A stretch of DNA of 64,000 nt from JACNIZ01 sp964344765 (GTDB lineage Bacteria > Planctomycetota > UBA1135): positions 308,757 to 372,756 of the forward strand of contig CAYFOM010000001.1 in assembly GCA_964344765.1 (NCBI GenBank), given 5' to 3'. The translations under genes were made by a program, and so were the position numbers. Positions within the stretch are counted from its first letter, which is position 1. Each line of letters opens with the position of its first letter. This document shows, piece after piece, positions 50,994 to 59,608 of the stretch. The notes under the pieces are model-generated. The model had not been told where the DNA came from, made no database searches, and was given only the letters and a program-made list of their open reading frames with translations.

Positions 50994-52137
50994 TTGCATT
51001 TGCACCGTTCTGCTCGCTGCCGGCACCGTTGCCGCTCAAAATGGCTATCAATACACCATTTTCGACGAGCCGCACTCGAACCTCACTCACCCTTACGCCA
51101 TCAATGACAATGGCACCGTCGTCGGCTCTTATTACTACGGCGACCACGGCTTCGAGCGCACCGCGGCAGGGAATTATTCAACCATTGATTTCCCTGGTGC
51201 GAGTGACAATCTGATTCGAGGCATCAATGACCATGGGGTAATGGTTGGCAAGTATCGGCTGTCCGGTTTTGATTACAGCTTCAGTTATGCCAACGGCGTA
51301 TTCACCACGTTGCCTAAGCCGGGGACCAACGATCCATCCGGCGCAAACGGGATCAACAATGCCGGTGTGGTCGTAGGGTCCTATCGCGAGTTCAGCACCG
51401 CGGAGCATGGCTACATTTACCAAAACAACATTTACACCACGGTGGATTACCCGGGCGCGGCGCATACCACGTTGGTCGACATCAATGACTCGGGGATCAT
51501 GCTCGGCAATTATTGGAACGGAAGCCGCTGGCTTGGTTTTTTATATGACGGAGTCGATTTCACTCCGCTTGAGATGCCGGGTGCTTATTGGACCTATGTC
51601 GCCGGCTTCAACAACTTCAACCAAATCGTCGGTCAACGCGTGGATGCAAGTGGCGCCAACCGAACCGCCATCCTTTACGACAACGGAGTGTGGATCGATT
51701 TGCAGGTGCCGGGCGCGACTAGCTGGACCGGTGCGCAAGACATCAATGATGCCGGCGTGATTACCGGGTATATGTACGAGAACAACTTCGCCGTCGAGCA
51801 TGGTTTCCTCGCCGAGCCGGCGCCGGCCTTCGGCATTTCCCTCACCGGCGGTTGCCCCAATGTGCAAGTCGACATTCACGACGCCACTCCCAACGGGCAA
51901 GTTGCGGTTCTTTATGCCACCGGAATGGGCAATCATTCCATTCCACTGGGAATGCCGTGTGAAGGAACCGCGCTACTGCTCAATCCATCCGCGGCCCTAG
52001 GCGGCATCGCAATCGCCGACGTCAACGGCAACGCCTTCCTCGCTCGCAACGTACCGCCCAGTGCTTGCGGCAACTATTACCTACAGGCTCTAGATCTTGG
52101 CAGCTGCCAAACCAGCAATGTCGTGCTGATGCAGTAA
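50980..52137 (+). CDS. Secreted HAF-repeat beta-propeller-like protein
   Basis: 385 residues with a signal peptide (LICICTVLLAAGTVAAQ). Repeats of about 45-50 residues carry the HAF-type pattern: HPYAINDNGTVVGSYYYGDHGFE, NLIRGINDHGVMVGKYRLSG, SGANGINNAGVVVGSYREF, TLVDINDSGIMLGNYWNGS and GAQDINDAGVITGYMYENN. The last 100 residues are a separate Cys-containing beta domain (GGCPNVQVDIHD...SACGNYYLQALDLGSC) seen at the end of many secreted planctomycete proteins, possibly for surface attachment. No enzymatic role is evident. Its start region lies inside a nested palindrome. Confidence 0.75.
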   Translation: MSPLICICTVLLAAGTVAAQNGYQYTIFDEPHSNLTHPYAINDNGTVVGSYYYGDHGFERTAAGNYSTIDFPGASDNLIRGINDHGVMVGKYRLSGFDYSFSYANGVFTTLPKPGTNDPSGANGINNAGVVVGSYREFSTAEHGYIYQNNIYTTVDYPGAAHTTLVDINDSGIMLGNYWNGSRWLGFLYDGVDFTPLEMPGAYWTYVAGFNNFNQIVGQRVDASGANRTAILYDNGVWIDLQVPGATSWTGAQDINDAGVITGYMYENNFAVEHGFLAEPAPAFGISLTGGCPNVQVDIHDATPNGQVAVLYATGMGNHSIPLGMPCEGTALLLNPSAALGGIAIADVNGNAFLARNVPPSACGNYYLQALDLGSCQTSNVVLMQ

Positions 52138-52141
52138 CCTA

Positions 52142-52160
52142 GGGTGGTCCGGCTCCACCC
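52142..52160 (+). promoter_or_regulatory. Hairpin directly abutting a start codon
   Basis: GGGTGG (52142-52147) and CCACCC (52155-52160) form a 6-base-pair stem whose last base is next to the ATG at 52161. It replaces a normal Shine-Dalgarno region and may reduce or gate translation, or mark the end of the upstream transcript. Confidence 0.4.
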
Positions 52161-52637
52161 ATGAAAACTGCCCGCTTCATTTTTTTACCCCTGCTATTGC
52201 TCAGTGGTTTGGCAATGGCCCGTCTACACGCCAACGCCGACCCCGCCCCGGCCGACGATGCCCGCGCTATTCGCGCCCAAGTCCTTGTCGATGGCGAAAC
52301 CATGTTCTGGGCCAGCACCAGTGACAACGGTCACCCCAATGTGGACGAAGTCTGGGCTTACTTGCCAGATCTACACTTCGAACCGCGCCCCGCTTATCTG
52401 AAATCCCTCGGCGACAAGCCGATTGGCTCCACCGCCGCTTTCAAAGACAAAAACAACAAGCGCACCATCGAACTCAGTATTTCCTACGGCGGACGTGCCT
52501 GGCTGCGCGAGCTCACCCTAGAAAAACAAGGCGCCGCCTGGCGCATCAGCACCCAGCAAGTGGAAACCCAGGCACCCTATCGCTGGATTCCGCGTCGCTC
52601 CGTCGAAGACCTTTGCCAAGCCAAATCTAAGGGTTAA
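52161..52637 (+). CDS. Small secreted protein upstream of the two-component system
   Basis: 158 residues with a signal peptide (RFIFLPLLLLSGLAMARLHA). The mature part (ETMFWASTSDNGHPNVDEVWAYLPDL, cut; LELSISYGGRAWLREL-like middle) has no recognised domain. It is followed after 14 bases by a histidine kinase gene on the same strand, so it probably belongs to the same transcript and could be a periplasmic partner of the kinase sensor. This is inference from position only. Confidence 0.65.
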   Translation: MKTARFIFLPLLLLSGLAMARLHANADPAPADDARAIRAQVLVDGETMFWASTSDNGHPNVDEVWAYLPDLHFEPRPAYLKSLGDKPIGSTAAFKDKNNKRTIELSISYGGRAWLRELTLEKQGAAWRISTQQVETQAPYRWIPRRSVEDLCQAKSKG

Positions 52638-52651
52638 AGCTATTCATCTCC

Positions 52652-53926
52652 ATGAAAGCTTGGCGGTCCATCTTGTTGCCGCTTCTCCTCACGTTGGCAT
52701 GGTTGTGGTCTTGGCAAGACTATCGCGATCAACGAGCTCAACACCTTCAGGAGAACGACCGTTTGGGATTTGCCCTGGCTGGATCCAGCGAAGGGCAGAT
52801 CGCACGCATGTGTCGAGGCGGACGTTACCAGGCGGACGAATTGCAAAGTGCAATGGATTCGATGTTGGCGGTAACCGGAGCTCACGCATTGGAGTTGTTC
52901 ACCCGCAAAGGCGAACCGCTTGTTTCCAGCATTTCGCCCGAGAGCCTCGCCGGCCCTAGTTTTGAAATCCCACTAGTTCCTCCCATGCCGCGGGGAATGG
53001 GGCGTGGGATCTCTTTCAAGGGGGAAAAGTTGCCGGATGGTCCTTGGACTGTTCGCCTGACCATGCCCTCCACCTTCGGCCTAGCTCAAGCCCGCGGAGA
53101 TCGGTACCGCTTCGTAAAAAATGGAATCTGGCTGACCTTGCTGTTCCTTGCTCTGGCTGGATTGCAACGGTCCGGGCTACGTCAGGTTCGTTTGAAGGCG
53201 AAGCTTGAGCGCTCGGAGGACCGGCTCAAGCATCTGCACTATTTGGAACGGTTAGGTGCGGGGTTGGCCCACGAAACGCGCAATCCTTTGGGCTTGGTGC
53301 GAGGATATGCCCAGAGACTTATGCAGGCCCCGCCCGATAGGGAGACTACGCGAGAGGTTGCTTCCACAATCGTGAAACAAGCCGACCGCACTCTGGCCCG
53401 CCTGGATGAATTCCTTGCTTTGAGCCGTCCGGTTGTCCTCAATAAGAGCGCCTTTTCTATGCGCAGTTGGGTTGAGGATCTCTGTGGATTGCTCGCCCCC
53501 GAGGCAGAAGACGTCGGAGTGGAATTGTTATGCACTCCCTTGCAAAGCACCGGGAGCAAAGAGCAGGACCAAATCGTCGGCGATCAAGATCGCTTGAGGC
53601 GCCTGTTAATGAACTTGGTCCTCAATGCGGTGCAGGTAGGTGGAGAGGGCACCAGGGTTCAAGTCCACTACGCTGCTCGCGACAATCAACCCTTCCTGTG
53701 CGTAGAGGATGACGGCCCTGGAATTCCTGAGGATATCGCAGAAACTCTTTTTGAACCCTACGTCACACGTCGCCCTGGGGGTACCGGACTGGGCCTGGCT
53801 TTGGCGCGCGCAATTGCTCAGGAGCATGGCTGGACTTTGCGCTATGAGCCCAGACCCGGCGGGGGAAGCCTGTTCCTACTCGACCCAAAGCACCTCATAA
53901 AAGAATTCTTCCATGACCGCGTCTGA
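52652..53926 (+). CDS. Membrane sensor histidine kinase
   Basis: 424 residues. Membrane spans near 7-23 and 155-173 enclose a periplasmic sensor of about 130 residues with a single Cys (Cys54), not matching a named sensor fold by eye. The H-box LGAGLAHETRNPLG gives phospho-acceptor His207, in the NtrB/ZraS/PilS-like style without HAMP or PAS domain. The HATPase part has LMNLVLNAVQ (N box), VEDDGPGIPEDI (G1) and RRPGGTGLGLALARAI (G2). The stop overlaps the response regulator start by 14 bases, so the two are a cognate pair. Likely signal: a periplasmic stress or metal, by analogy with ZraS. Confidence 0.92.
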   Translation: MKAWRSILLPLLLTLAWLWSWQDYRDQRAQHLQENDRLGFALAGSSEGQIARMCRGGRYQADELQSAMDSMLAVTGAHALELFTRKGEPLVSSISPESLAGPSFEIPLVPPMPRGMGRGISFKGEKLPDGPWTVRLTMPSTFGLAQARGDRYRFVKNGIWLTLLFLALAGLQRSGLRQVRLKAKLERSEDRLKHLHYLERLGAGLAHETRNPLGLVRGYAQRLMQAPPDRETTREVASTIVKQADRTLARLDEFLALSRPVVLNKSAFSMRSWVEDLCGLLAPEAEDVGVELLCTPLQSTGSKEQDQIVGDQDRLRRLLMNLVLNAVQVGGEGTRVQVHYAARDNQPFLCVEDDGPGIPEDIAETLFEPYVTRRPGGTGLGLALARAIAQEHGWTLRYEPRPGGGSLFLLDPKHLIKEFFHDRV

Positions 53927-55280
53927 ACCCACTCTATGGATCGTTGATGATGATCCCGGGTATCGGCACCTATTGCGGGGTGTACTGTCCAGCCCAGGAC
54001 GAAGGATTTTCTGCGCAAGTAGCGCGGAGGAAGGGCTGGAGGGAATGCAAACCGATCCAGCCGATTTGATTCTTCTAGATATGCGTATGCCCGGTATGGG
54101 CGGTTTGGGAATGCTGCGCGAATTGAAGGCCATCGGTAGGCTCCCGGCCGTCTTGGTCCTTACTGCCTTCGCCGAAATTGAGGATGCGGTCGAGGCTATG
54201 AAGCTCGGCGCGCGCGACTATCTGAGCAAACCGGTGGATCTGGTGGACTTGGCTGAAAGAGTCAGGCACTTATTGGGAGGGCCCGCATCTGGTTCTTTGG
54301 ACACCGATCCGACCTTCCCGGAACTTCCGGACAACGTGGTTGCAGAAGCTCCGATTATGCGTGACTTTTTGGGCGAGCTATTCCGGGTTGCTCAAAGCGA
54401 TGCTGCAGTCCTTTTGCGAGGAGAAAGCGGTACTGGAAAGGAGGTGCTCGCCCAACTCTTGCATAACTGGAGCAGGCGCGCGGTAATGCCATTTGTGGCC
54501 ATCAACGTAACCACTTTGTCCGAATCGTTGGTCGAAAGCGAACTCTTCGGCCATGCCAAAGGCGCCTTTACCGGAGCTCATGCGCGCAAAGATGGTTGGG
54601 TGCGAGCATCGCAGGACGGATCCCTTTTTCTGGATGAAATCGCCGAGATGCCCCTCGCGGTTCAGCCTAAGCTTTTGCGCGTACTTGAGGAGAAGCAAGT
54701 CATCCGCGTGGGCGAAAGCGAAGCAGATGCTGTCGACTTTCGCCTGATTTCAGCTACTCACCAAGACTTGGAACAGCAGGTCCAACAGAAGAAATTTCGT
54801 GCCGACCTTTACTATCGTTTGGCGGTGGTGGTTCTTGAAATTCCGCCGTTGCGCGAGCGCGCCGAGGACATCTTGCCATTGTCGAAATGGTTCATCGCGC
54901 AGGCTTGCAAAGAAGCGAAAAATCTTTCGCCGGATACCGAGCAACACTTGATGGAGTACGACTGGCCGGGCAACGTTCGTGAGTTGCGCAATGCGATCAC
55001 CCGTGCCGCCATTTTGTCGTCGGGTTCGTTGATATTGCCTGAACACTTGCCGCCATCACTTCAGAAGATCGGCGCGTCAAGTGCGAGTGATTGCAACCAT
55101 TCCCAGGGTGCCGGGCAAGATCTAGCCAGTTTGGAAAAACATGCCATTTTGGATAGCCTGCGTCGCAACAACGGCAATCGCACTCAAACAGCGCTTGAAT
55201 TGGGAATCAGCCGACGAAAACTACTGTATCGATTGAAGCAATACGGCCAAAGCCAAGAGGACCATTCTTTGGGGCAGTGA
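53913..55280 (+). CDS. Sigma-54-dependent response regulator (NtrC/ZraR type)
   Basis: 455 residues. Receiver domain 1-120 with acidic pocket Asp12-14, phospho-acceptor Asp56 (LILLDMRMP), Thr84 and Lys106. AAA+ domain about 140-375 with Walker A GESGTGKE (170-177), the sigma-54-contacting GAFTGA loop (217-222), Walker B FLDE (239-242). C-terminal Fis-type helix-turn-helix NRTQTALELGISRRKLLYRLKQYG (the last about 30 residues), a DNA binder. All elements for ATP-driven opening of sigma-54 promoters are intact. The only sigma-54 promoter I find in the window lies 120 bases downstream of its stop, before the DUF2202 gene, making that gene the likely target. Confidence 0.95.
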   Translation: MTASEPTLWIVDDDPGYRHLLRGVLSSPGRRIFCASSAEEGLEGMQTDPADLILLDMRMPGMGGLGMLRELKAIGRLPAVLVLTAFAEIEDAVEAMKLGARDYLSKPVDLVDLAERVRHLLGGPASGSLDTDPTFPELPDNVVAEAPIMRDFLGELFRVAQSDAAVLLRGESGTGKEVLAQLLHNWSRRAVMPFVAINVTTLSESLVESELFGHAKGAFTGAHARKDGWVRASQDGSLFLDEIAEMPLAVQPKLLRVLEEKQVIRVGESEADAVDFRLISATHQDLEQQVQQKKFRADLYYRLAVVVLEIPPLRERAEDILPLSKWFIAQACKEAKNLSPDTEQHLMEYDWPGNVRELRNAITRAAILSSGSLILPEHLPPSLQKIGASSASDCNHSQGAGQDLASLEKHAILDSLRRNNGNRTQTALELGISRRKLLYRLKQYGQSQEDHSLGQ

Positions 55281-55287
55281 GCCGGAG

Positions 55288-55362
55288 TGCGCTTAAGCAC
55301 GATTTGATTCCCACTGCGATGAGAACTGCGCAAAAAATGCGCACCGAGAGCGTGACTGCGCA
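55288..55362 (+). promoter_or_regulatory. Candidate activator sites for the response regulator
   Basis: Five TGCG-containing elements are clustered: TGCGCT at 55288, TGCGAT at 55315, and the palindrome TGCGCA at 55327, 55338 and 55357. The pair at 55327-55343, TGCGCAAAAAATGCGCA, is a 17-base dyad of the same size and ends as NtrC-type sites (TGC...GCA). They lie about 40-115 bases upstream of the sigma-54 promoter, the normal enhancer distance. Confidence 0.65.
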
Positions 55363-55402
55363 CACTTGGGCCTTAACTTTCCCTATATATAAAGTTGCCG
55401 GC

Positions 55403-55418
55403 TGGCATGGCAGTTGCA
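55403..55418 (+). promoter_or_regulatory. Sigma-54 promoter of the DUF2202 gene
   Basis: TGGCATGGCAGTTGCA matches the -24/-12 consensus TGGCACG-N4-TTGCW at all but one defined position, with the required ten bases between GG (55404-55405) and GC (55416-55417). Transcription should begin near 55429, leaving an 80-base leader. Confidence 0.88.
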
Positions 55419-55508
55419 CTTTTTGAAGCGTGGAGGGCACGCCGAAGGTTCGGTGCAAAGATGGCCCACACACAACAAATCAACCTCGAACCTGAAAGGA
55501 GTTCTCCC

Positions 55509-56210
55509 ATGAAAGCACTTCCAAAATTCTTAGCCATAGTTGCAGCTATCGCGTTCATCGGCAACCCGGTGCTTGCCCAAAACGGCGGCGGCAACGGTGG
55601 TGGCAACGGCGGCGGCGGCGGAAACGACACGCTGATGACCTATCTTTCCAGTCTTCCTGCCGAAACGGTCGATGCCCAAGAGCAGGCGGATCTGATTCAC
55701 ATGCGCCAAGAGGAAAAGCTTGCGCGTGATGTTTACTTGACGTTGTATGCCAATACTGGCCTACCTATGTTCCAGAACATCGCGCAATCGGAACAGTCTC
55801 ACATGGACTTGACCCTTTTCATTCTGGATAAGTACGGAATTGCTGACCCAATCGTTTCGGATGACATCGGTGTTTACCCGGACCCGACTTTCACCTACCT
55901 GTACCGTAGGCTTACCCAGTACGGTAGTAGTTCCATATTCCGCGCCATGTTGGTCGGTGCCGCCATCGAAGACTTGGATTTGTTCGATCTGGACCACGCA
56001 TTAGTCAACACGGACAACCGCGACATCGGCACGGTTTGGCAAAACTTGGCCCGCGGTTCTCGCAACCACATGCGTTCGTTTTACGGCCAACTGCAAACCT
56101 TCGGATACACCTACAGAGGAATTTGGCTTTCCACTGCGAGCATCCTGGCCATCGTGAATTCCGCCCACGAAAATCAACCCGTGGATGAAAACGGAGACGT
56201 GCTGCCTTAA
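55509..56210 (+). CDS. Secreted DUF2202 ferritin-like protein
   Basis: 233 residues from ATG 55509, preceded by AAAGGAG at good distance; a longer in-frame reading from 55395 is rejected because that codon lies before and within the sigma-54 promoter. Signal peptide 1-23 (FLAIVAAIAFIGNPVLA), a Gly/Asn linker (25-39), then a DUF2202 four-helix domain: MRQEEKLARDVYLTLY (Glu68/69), SEQSHMDL (Glu95, His98), GAAIEDLDLFD (Glu154) and GSRNHMRSF (His187). The E...ExxH...E spacing suggests a ferritin-like di-metal site, exported to the periplasm or beyond. Alone behind a sigma-54 promoter and in front of a terminator. Role probably metal or redox stress, unproven. Confidence 0.88.
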   Translation: MKALPKFLAIVAAIAFIGNPVLAQNGGGNGGGNGGGGGNDTLMTYLSSLPAETVDAQEQADLIHMRQEEKLARDVYLTLYANTGLPMFQNIAQSEQSHMDLTLFILDKYGIADPIVSDDIGVYPDPTFTYLYRRLTQYGSSSIFRAMLVGAAIEDLDLFDLDHALVNTDNRDIGTVWQNLARGSRNHMRSFYGQLQTFGYTYRGIWLSTASILAIVNSAHENQPVDENGDVLP

Positions 56211-56245
56211 GGAATGAATCGACTTGGAAGAGGCATCCAGGTCTG

Positions 56246-56277
56246 GGGGGAGGTCCGAATGGGCCTTCCCCTTTTTT
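56246..56277 (+). terminator. Rho-independent terminator of the DUF2202 gene
   Basis: GGGGGAGGTCC (56246-56256) pairs over 11 positions, two of them G-U, with GGGCCTTCCCC (56261-56271) around a GAAT loop, followed by six T. The convergent homoserine kinase stop lies 14 bases further. Confidence 0.92.
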
Positions 56278-56290
56278 GTTGGGCGCTTTC

Positions 56291-57217
56291 TTAATCGAAT
56301 TGCGCGCCCTGTGCCCGCACGCGCGCATTCAGCACTTTGCCGCTTTCGCCCCAAAGCCGTTTGACGCGTAGCGCAAGCTTGGCTTCCAGTTTTTGCATAG
56401 AACCGGTGCGCGTCAAAACCAGCAATGCTGAGCCGGCACCTGAAAGCGTGGCGGCAATCGCACCGTTGGCGTTGGCGAAATCGAGTACCGACTTCGCGCC
56501 GGTCAGCAACTTGAGTCGCGAAGCCACGTGCAACTCGTCTTCCACGCCAACGCGGATGAGGTCTTCATTCAACGTACGCAAGCCTTCCAACAAAATCGGC
56601 GTGCGTCGGGCTTGGTTGGCGGCGCGCTGGAACGAGACCGACGTCGGTAGCACCTCGCGCGAGCGGCTGGTGCTGAGCGGATAGGGGGGCACGACGATCA
56701 AAAAGCGCAGATCTTTGTGCAAGGTGACCGGCATGTGGTGCCAGCTGGTTTTTCCGGTCGGCACTGACCAATGCGCGCCGCCAAGCAAGCTGGCAGTGGC
56801 GTTTTCCGGATGACCCTCCAAAGCGACCGCTTCTTGATGCAAATCCTGAGGGTCGAGCTTAGATCCGGTCAGGCGATTCCCAAGCAGCAATCCACCGACC
56901 AAACCCGCTCCCGATGCCCCCAATCCGCGCCCCGGCGGGTACGAACCCACCACGGTAATTTCGCCCGGAGGCAGCGGTTTACCGGCCAAAATGGCCGCCC
57001 GCCGCATGCCGCGCACGATGGGGTCGCGTCCGGACGTCAAAGTGGACTCCTCCAGCGGCCCCTGGCGCACTAACTTCAGCTTTTCCGCCGCTTTCCAGCT
57101 AATCGTCAGCAAATGGTCGATGGCGATGCCAAAGCTGTCAAAACCCGGCCCAATATTGGACGTAGAGCCAGGAACCTGCAGTTTTAGGGTGGTCGATTGT
57201 CGGCGCGAGAATGCCAT
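56291..57217 (-). CDS. thrB: Homoserine kinase
   Basis: 308 residues, GHMP kinase fold, phosphorylating L-homoserine in threonine biosynthesis. The N-terminus LQVPGSTSNIGPGFDSFGIAID, the ATP loop PPGRGLGASGAGLVGGLLL and GAIAATLSGAGSALLVL match motifs 1-3 of the family, and the size is usual. It is a single gene, divergent from EF-G with a 210-base gap and convergent with the DUF2202 gene. Other threonine pathway genes are not in the window. Confidence 0.9.
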   Translation of the reverse strand: MAFSRRQSTTLKLQVPGSTSNIGPGFDSFGIAIDHLLTISWKAAEKLKLVRQGPLEESTLTSGRDPIVRGMRRAAILAGKPLPPGEITVVGSYPPGRGLGASGAGLVGGLLLGNRLTGSKLDPQDLHQEAVALEGHPENATASLLGGAHWSVPTGKTSWHHMPVTLHKDLRFLIVVPPYPLSTSRSREVLPTSVSFQRAANQARRTPILLEGLRTLNEDLIRVGVEDELHVASRLKLLTGAKSVLDFANANGAIAATLSGAGSALLVLTRTGSMQKLEAKLALRVKRLWGESGKVLNARVRAQGAQFD

Positions 57218-57303
57218 GGGAGTGGGGGAAAACCCGTGGCCAGGAATCTAACACTAGCCACAGCGCCGTTGAACTATTAAAATACCGGGCTCACGATACC
57301 AGG

Positions 57304-57330
57304 CTAGGCGCCAAAAAGGGCTTGGCGTAG
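57304..57330 (+). other. Small hairpin in the EF-G leader region
   Basis: CGCCAA (57309-57314) pairs with TTGGCG (57322-57327), with flanking CTA/TAG pairing beyond a two-base bulge. It lies about 100 bases before the EF-G start in the divergent gap. It may be part of a leader or chance; no promoter is clearly readable here. Confidence 0.3.
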
Positions 57331-57427
57331 GTTGCCCGGATCGTCCTCTCGATGGGATTTGCGCTCACCGTGCATAGTCCCGACCCGGAATACCTGCCTC
57401 TAACAAACATCCGCACCCGCAAAAATC

Positions 57428-59554
57428 ATGAGTGCAACCGCGACTTCCACGCCTCCGGAGCTGTCTGGCTCCGAGCTTAAGCGTCTTCAGAACCTGCGCA
57501 ACATCGGCATTATGGCGCACATTGATGCCGGTAAAACCACCGTCACCGAGCGCATTCTTTACATCACCGGCCGTACCCACAACATCGGTGAGGTGCACCA
57601 CGGTGAGGCCACCATGGACTACATGGAGGACGAGCGGGCACGGGGTATTACCATCACCTCGGCTGCCACTCAGTACGAGTGGAAGGGCAACCGGGTCAAC
57701 CTGATCGACACTCCGGGGCACGTTGACTTCACCATTGAGGTGGAGCGTTCGTTGCGGGTACTCGATGGCGCGGTCTGCGTGTTTGACGGTGTTGCCGGTG
57801 TGGAAGCTCAGTCGGAAACGGTTTGGCGTCAGGCCGACCGCTACGGTGTGCCGCGAATCTGCTTCATCAACAAGCTGGACCGCGTCGGCGCCGACTTCGA
57901 CTTCGCTTACGGAACCATTCTCAACCGCCTGGGTGCCAACGGCGTGCGCATGCAGCTGCCGATGGGTAAGGAGAAGGAGTTCTGGGGTCTGATCGACCTG
58001 ACCGAGATGAAGGCTTACCGCTTCTGCGAAGGCGACGGCCCGGCAATGGAAGAGATGGACGCCATTCCGGACGAGTACTTCGAGCTGGCCGAAGCCCGTC
58101 GTATGGAGATGATCGAGAAGATCGTCGAGATCGACGACAACCTGGTCGAGAAGTTCCTGGAAGGTGAGGAGATTTCGGTTGAGGAGCTGAAGGCCGCAAC
58201 CCGCGCTTCCACCTTGGCTGGTCACGCTGTGCCGGTTTTCTGCGGTTCGGCCTTGCACGACAAGGGCGTGCACCCGCTGCTCGACGCCATCATCGAATTG
58301 ATGCCGAGCCCGTTGGACCACGGCGAAATTGCCGGTACCAACCCGAAGGACAAGGAAGAGGAAATCGTCTGCCATCCGAACAGCGATGGTCCGCTGGCTG
58401 CGCTGGCGTTTAAGACCGTTGGCGACCCGAACGGCGACCTGACTTTCGTCCGCGTTTACTCGGGCATGTTGAACCGCGGTGACCAGATCTACAACCCGCG
58501 CACCAACCGTAAGGAGCGCATCGGCCGTTTGATGTTCATGCACGCCGATAAGCGCGAAGCGGTTGACACCGTGCGCGCCGGCAACATCTGCGCCGTAGTC
58601 GGTCTGAAGGACACCATCACCGGTGACAGCTTGTGCGAGCAAAAGAGCCCGATCATGCTCGAATCGATGGACTTCCCGGAGCCGGTCATCGCGATGGCCG
58701 TCGAGCCAAAGTCCACTGGCGACCGCGATAAGTTGGGTGACTTGCTCGGTCGCTTGACTCGCGAAGACCCGTCGTTCCGCGTCACCACCGACAAGGAAAC
58801 CGACGAAACCGTGATCGCCGGCATGGGTGAGCTTCACCTCGAGATCATGGTGACTCGCATTAACCGGGACTACAAGATCCCGATCAACGTGGGCGCCCCG
58901 CGCGTGGCTTACCGCCAGACGCTCAAGTCCGAGCGCGACATCGAAGGCAAGCAGGTCAAGCAGTCCGGTGGTTCGGGTCAATACGCTGTGGTCAACGTCA
59001 TCTTCACTCCGTGCGAAGAGTACGGTGAAGATGTCGTCTTCGAAGACACCACCAAGGGTGGCGTGATCCCGGGTCAATACATTCCGGCAGTGGGCAAGGG
59101 TATTGACGAGTCGATGAAGAGCGGTGGCCGCCTCGGCTTCCAGTACGTTGGTGTTAAAGCCAACTTGCACTTCGGTAAATCGCACGATGTGGACTCCAGC
59201 GAACTGGCGTTTAACTTGGCCGGTCGTACTGCGTTCCGTCAGGCTGTTGCCGACAACTTCACCGTCCTCGAGCCGGTGATGAAGCTCAGCGTGCAAGTCC
59301 CTGAGGAGTACCTCGGTGACGTCATCGGCGACTTGAACACTCGCCGTGTTGCCATCGAAGAGATGACCATGGACGGCATCATTCGTGAAATCAGCGGTCG
59401 GGTGCCGATCGCCGAAATGTTCAGCTACGCCAGCACGATTCGAGGTCTAACCGCCGGTCGCGGTACCTTCTCGATGGAGCCGGATGGATACGATCCAGTC
59501 CCGAGCTACATTCAGGAGAAGATCATCAAAGAAGCTGAGGAGCAGGATAAGTAA
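57428..59554 (+). CDS. fusA: Elongation factor G
   Basis: 708 residues, GTPase driving ribosomal translocation. G1 AHIDAGKTT (residues 30-38), switch II region LIDTPGHVDF, G4 INKLDRVGADF (NKLD) and domain II-V motifs such as GGSGQYAVVNVIF and GVIPGQYIPAVGKGI are intact. Codon choice is strongly biased (CTG, GGT, AAG, ATC), unlike most genes here, as expected for very high expression. It is not next to rpsG/rpsL/tuf as in many bacteria, so it could be one of two paralogues (the spd-type EF-G1 known in planctomycetes); phylogeny would decide. A terminator lies 20 bases downstream, inside a large palindrome. Confidence 0.95.
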   Translation: MSATATSTPPELSGSELKRLQNLRNIGIMAHIDAGKTTVTERILYITGRTHNIGEVHHGEATMDYMEDERARGITITSAATQYEWKGNRVNLIDTPGHVDFTIEVERSLRVLDGAVCVFDGVAGVEAQSETVWRQADRYGVPRICFINKLDRVGADFDFAYGTILNRLGANGVRMQLPMGKEKEFWGLIDLTEMKAYRFCEGDGPAMEEMDAIPDEYFELAEARRMEMIEKIVEIDDNLVEKFLEGEEISVEELKAATRASTLAGHAVPVFCGSALHDKGVHPLLDAIIELMPSPLDHGEIAGTNPKDKEEEIVCHPNSDGPLAALAFKTVGDPNGDLTFVRVYSGMLNRGDQIYNPRTNRKERIGRLMFMHADKREAVDTVRAGNICAVVGLKDTITGDSLCEQKSPIMLESMDFPEPVIAMAVEPKSTGDRDKLGDLLGRLTREDPSFRVTTDKETDETVIAGMGELHLEIMVTRINRDYKIPINVGAPRVAYRQTLKSERDIEGKQVKQSGGSGQYAVVNVIFTPCEEYGEDVVFEDTTKGGVIPGQYIPAVGKGIDESMKSGGRLGFQYVGVKANLHFGKSHDVDSSELAFNLAGRTAFRQAVADNFTVLEPVMKLSVQVPEEYLGDVIGDLNTRRVAIEEMTMDGIIREISGRVPIAEMFSYASTIRGLTAGRGTFSMEPDGYDPVPSYIQEKIIKEAEEQDK

Positions 59555-59575
59555 GTCTTTTTAGTTGGCTAACCG

Positions 59576-59608
59576 ACGGGAGTCCTTTTGGGCTCCCGTT
59601 TTTTTTTT
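59576..59608 (+). terminator. Rho-independent terminator of EF-G
   Basis: ACGGGAGTCC (59576-59585) pairs over ten positions, one T-G, with GGGCTCCCGT (59590-59599) around a TTTT loop, followed by nine more T. Its loop and 3' part also form the outer left arm of the large palindrome at 59582-59747. Confidence 0.93.

Noticed and set aside
55395..55508. N-terminal extension of the DUF2202 protein by 38 residues
   Set aside because: The extension begins upstream of and inside the sigma-54 promoter, before the expected transcript start, and would destroy the signal peptide; ATG 55509 has AAAGGAG.
55580..55627. GGC-rich microsatellite-like run
   Set aside because: It is the Gly/Asn linker after the signal peptide of the DUF2202 protein.
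57365..59296. 643-residue open frame on the strand opposite EF-G
   Set aside because: It is the antisense shadow of a strongly biased coding sequence; the protein has no recognisable domain and EF-G is certain.
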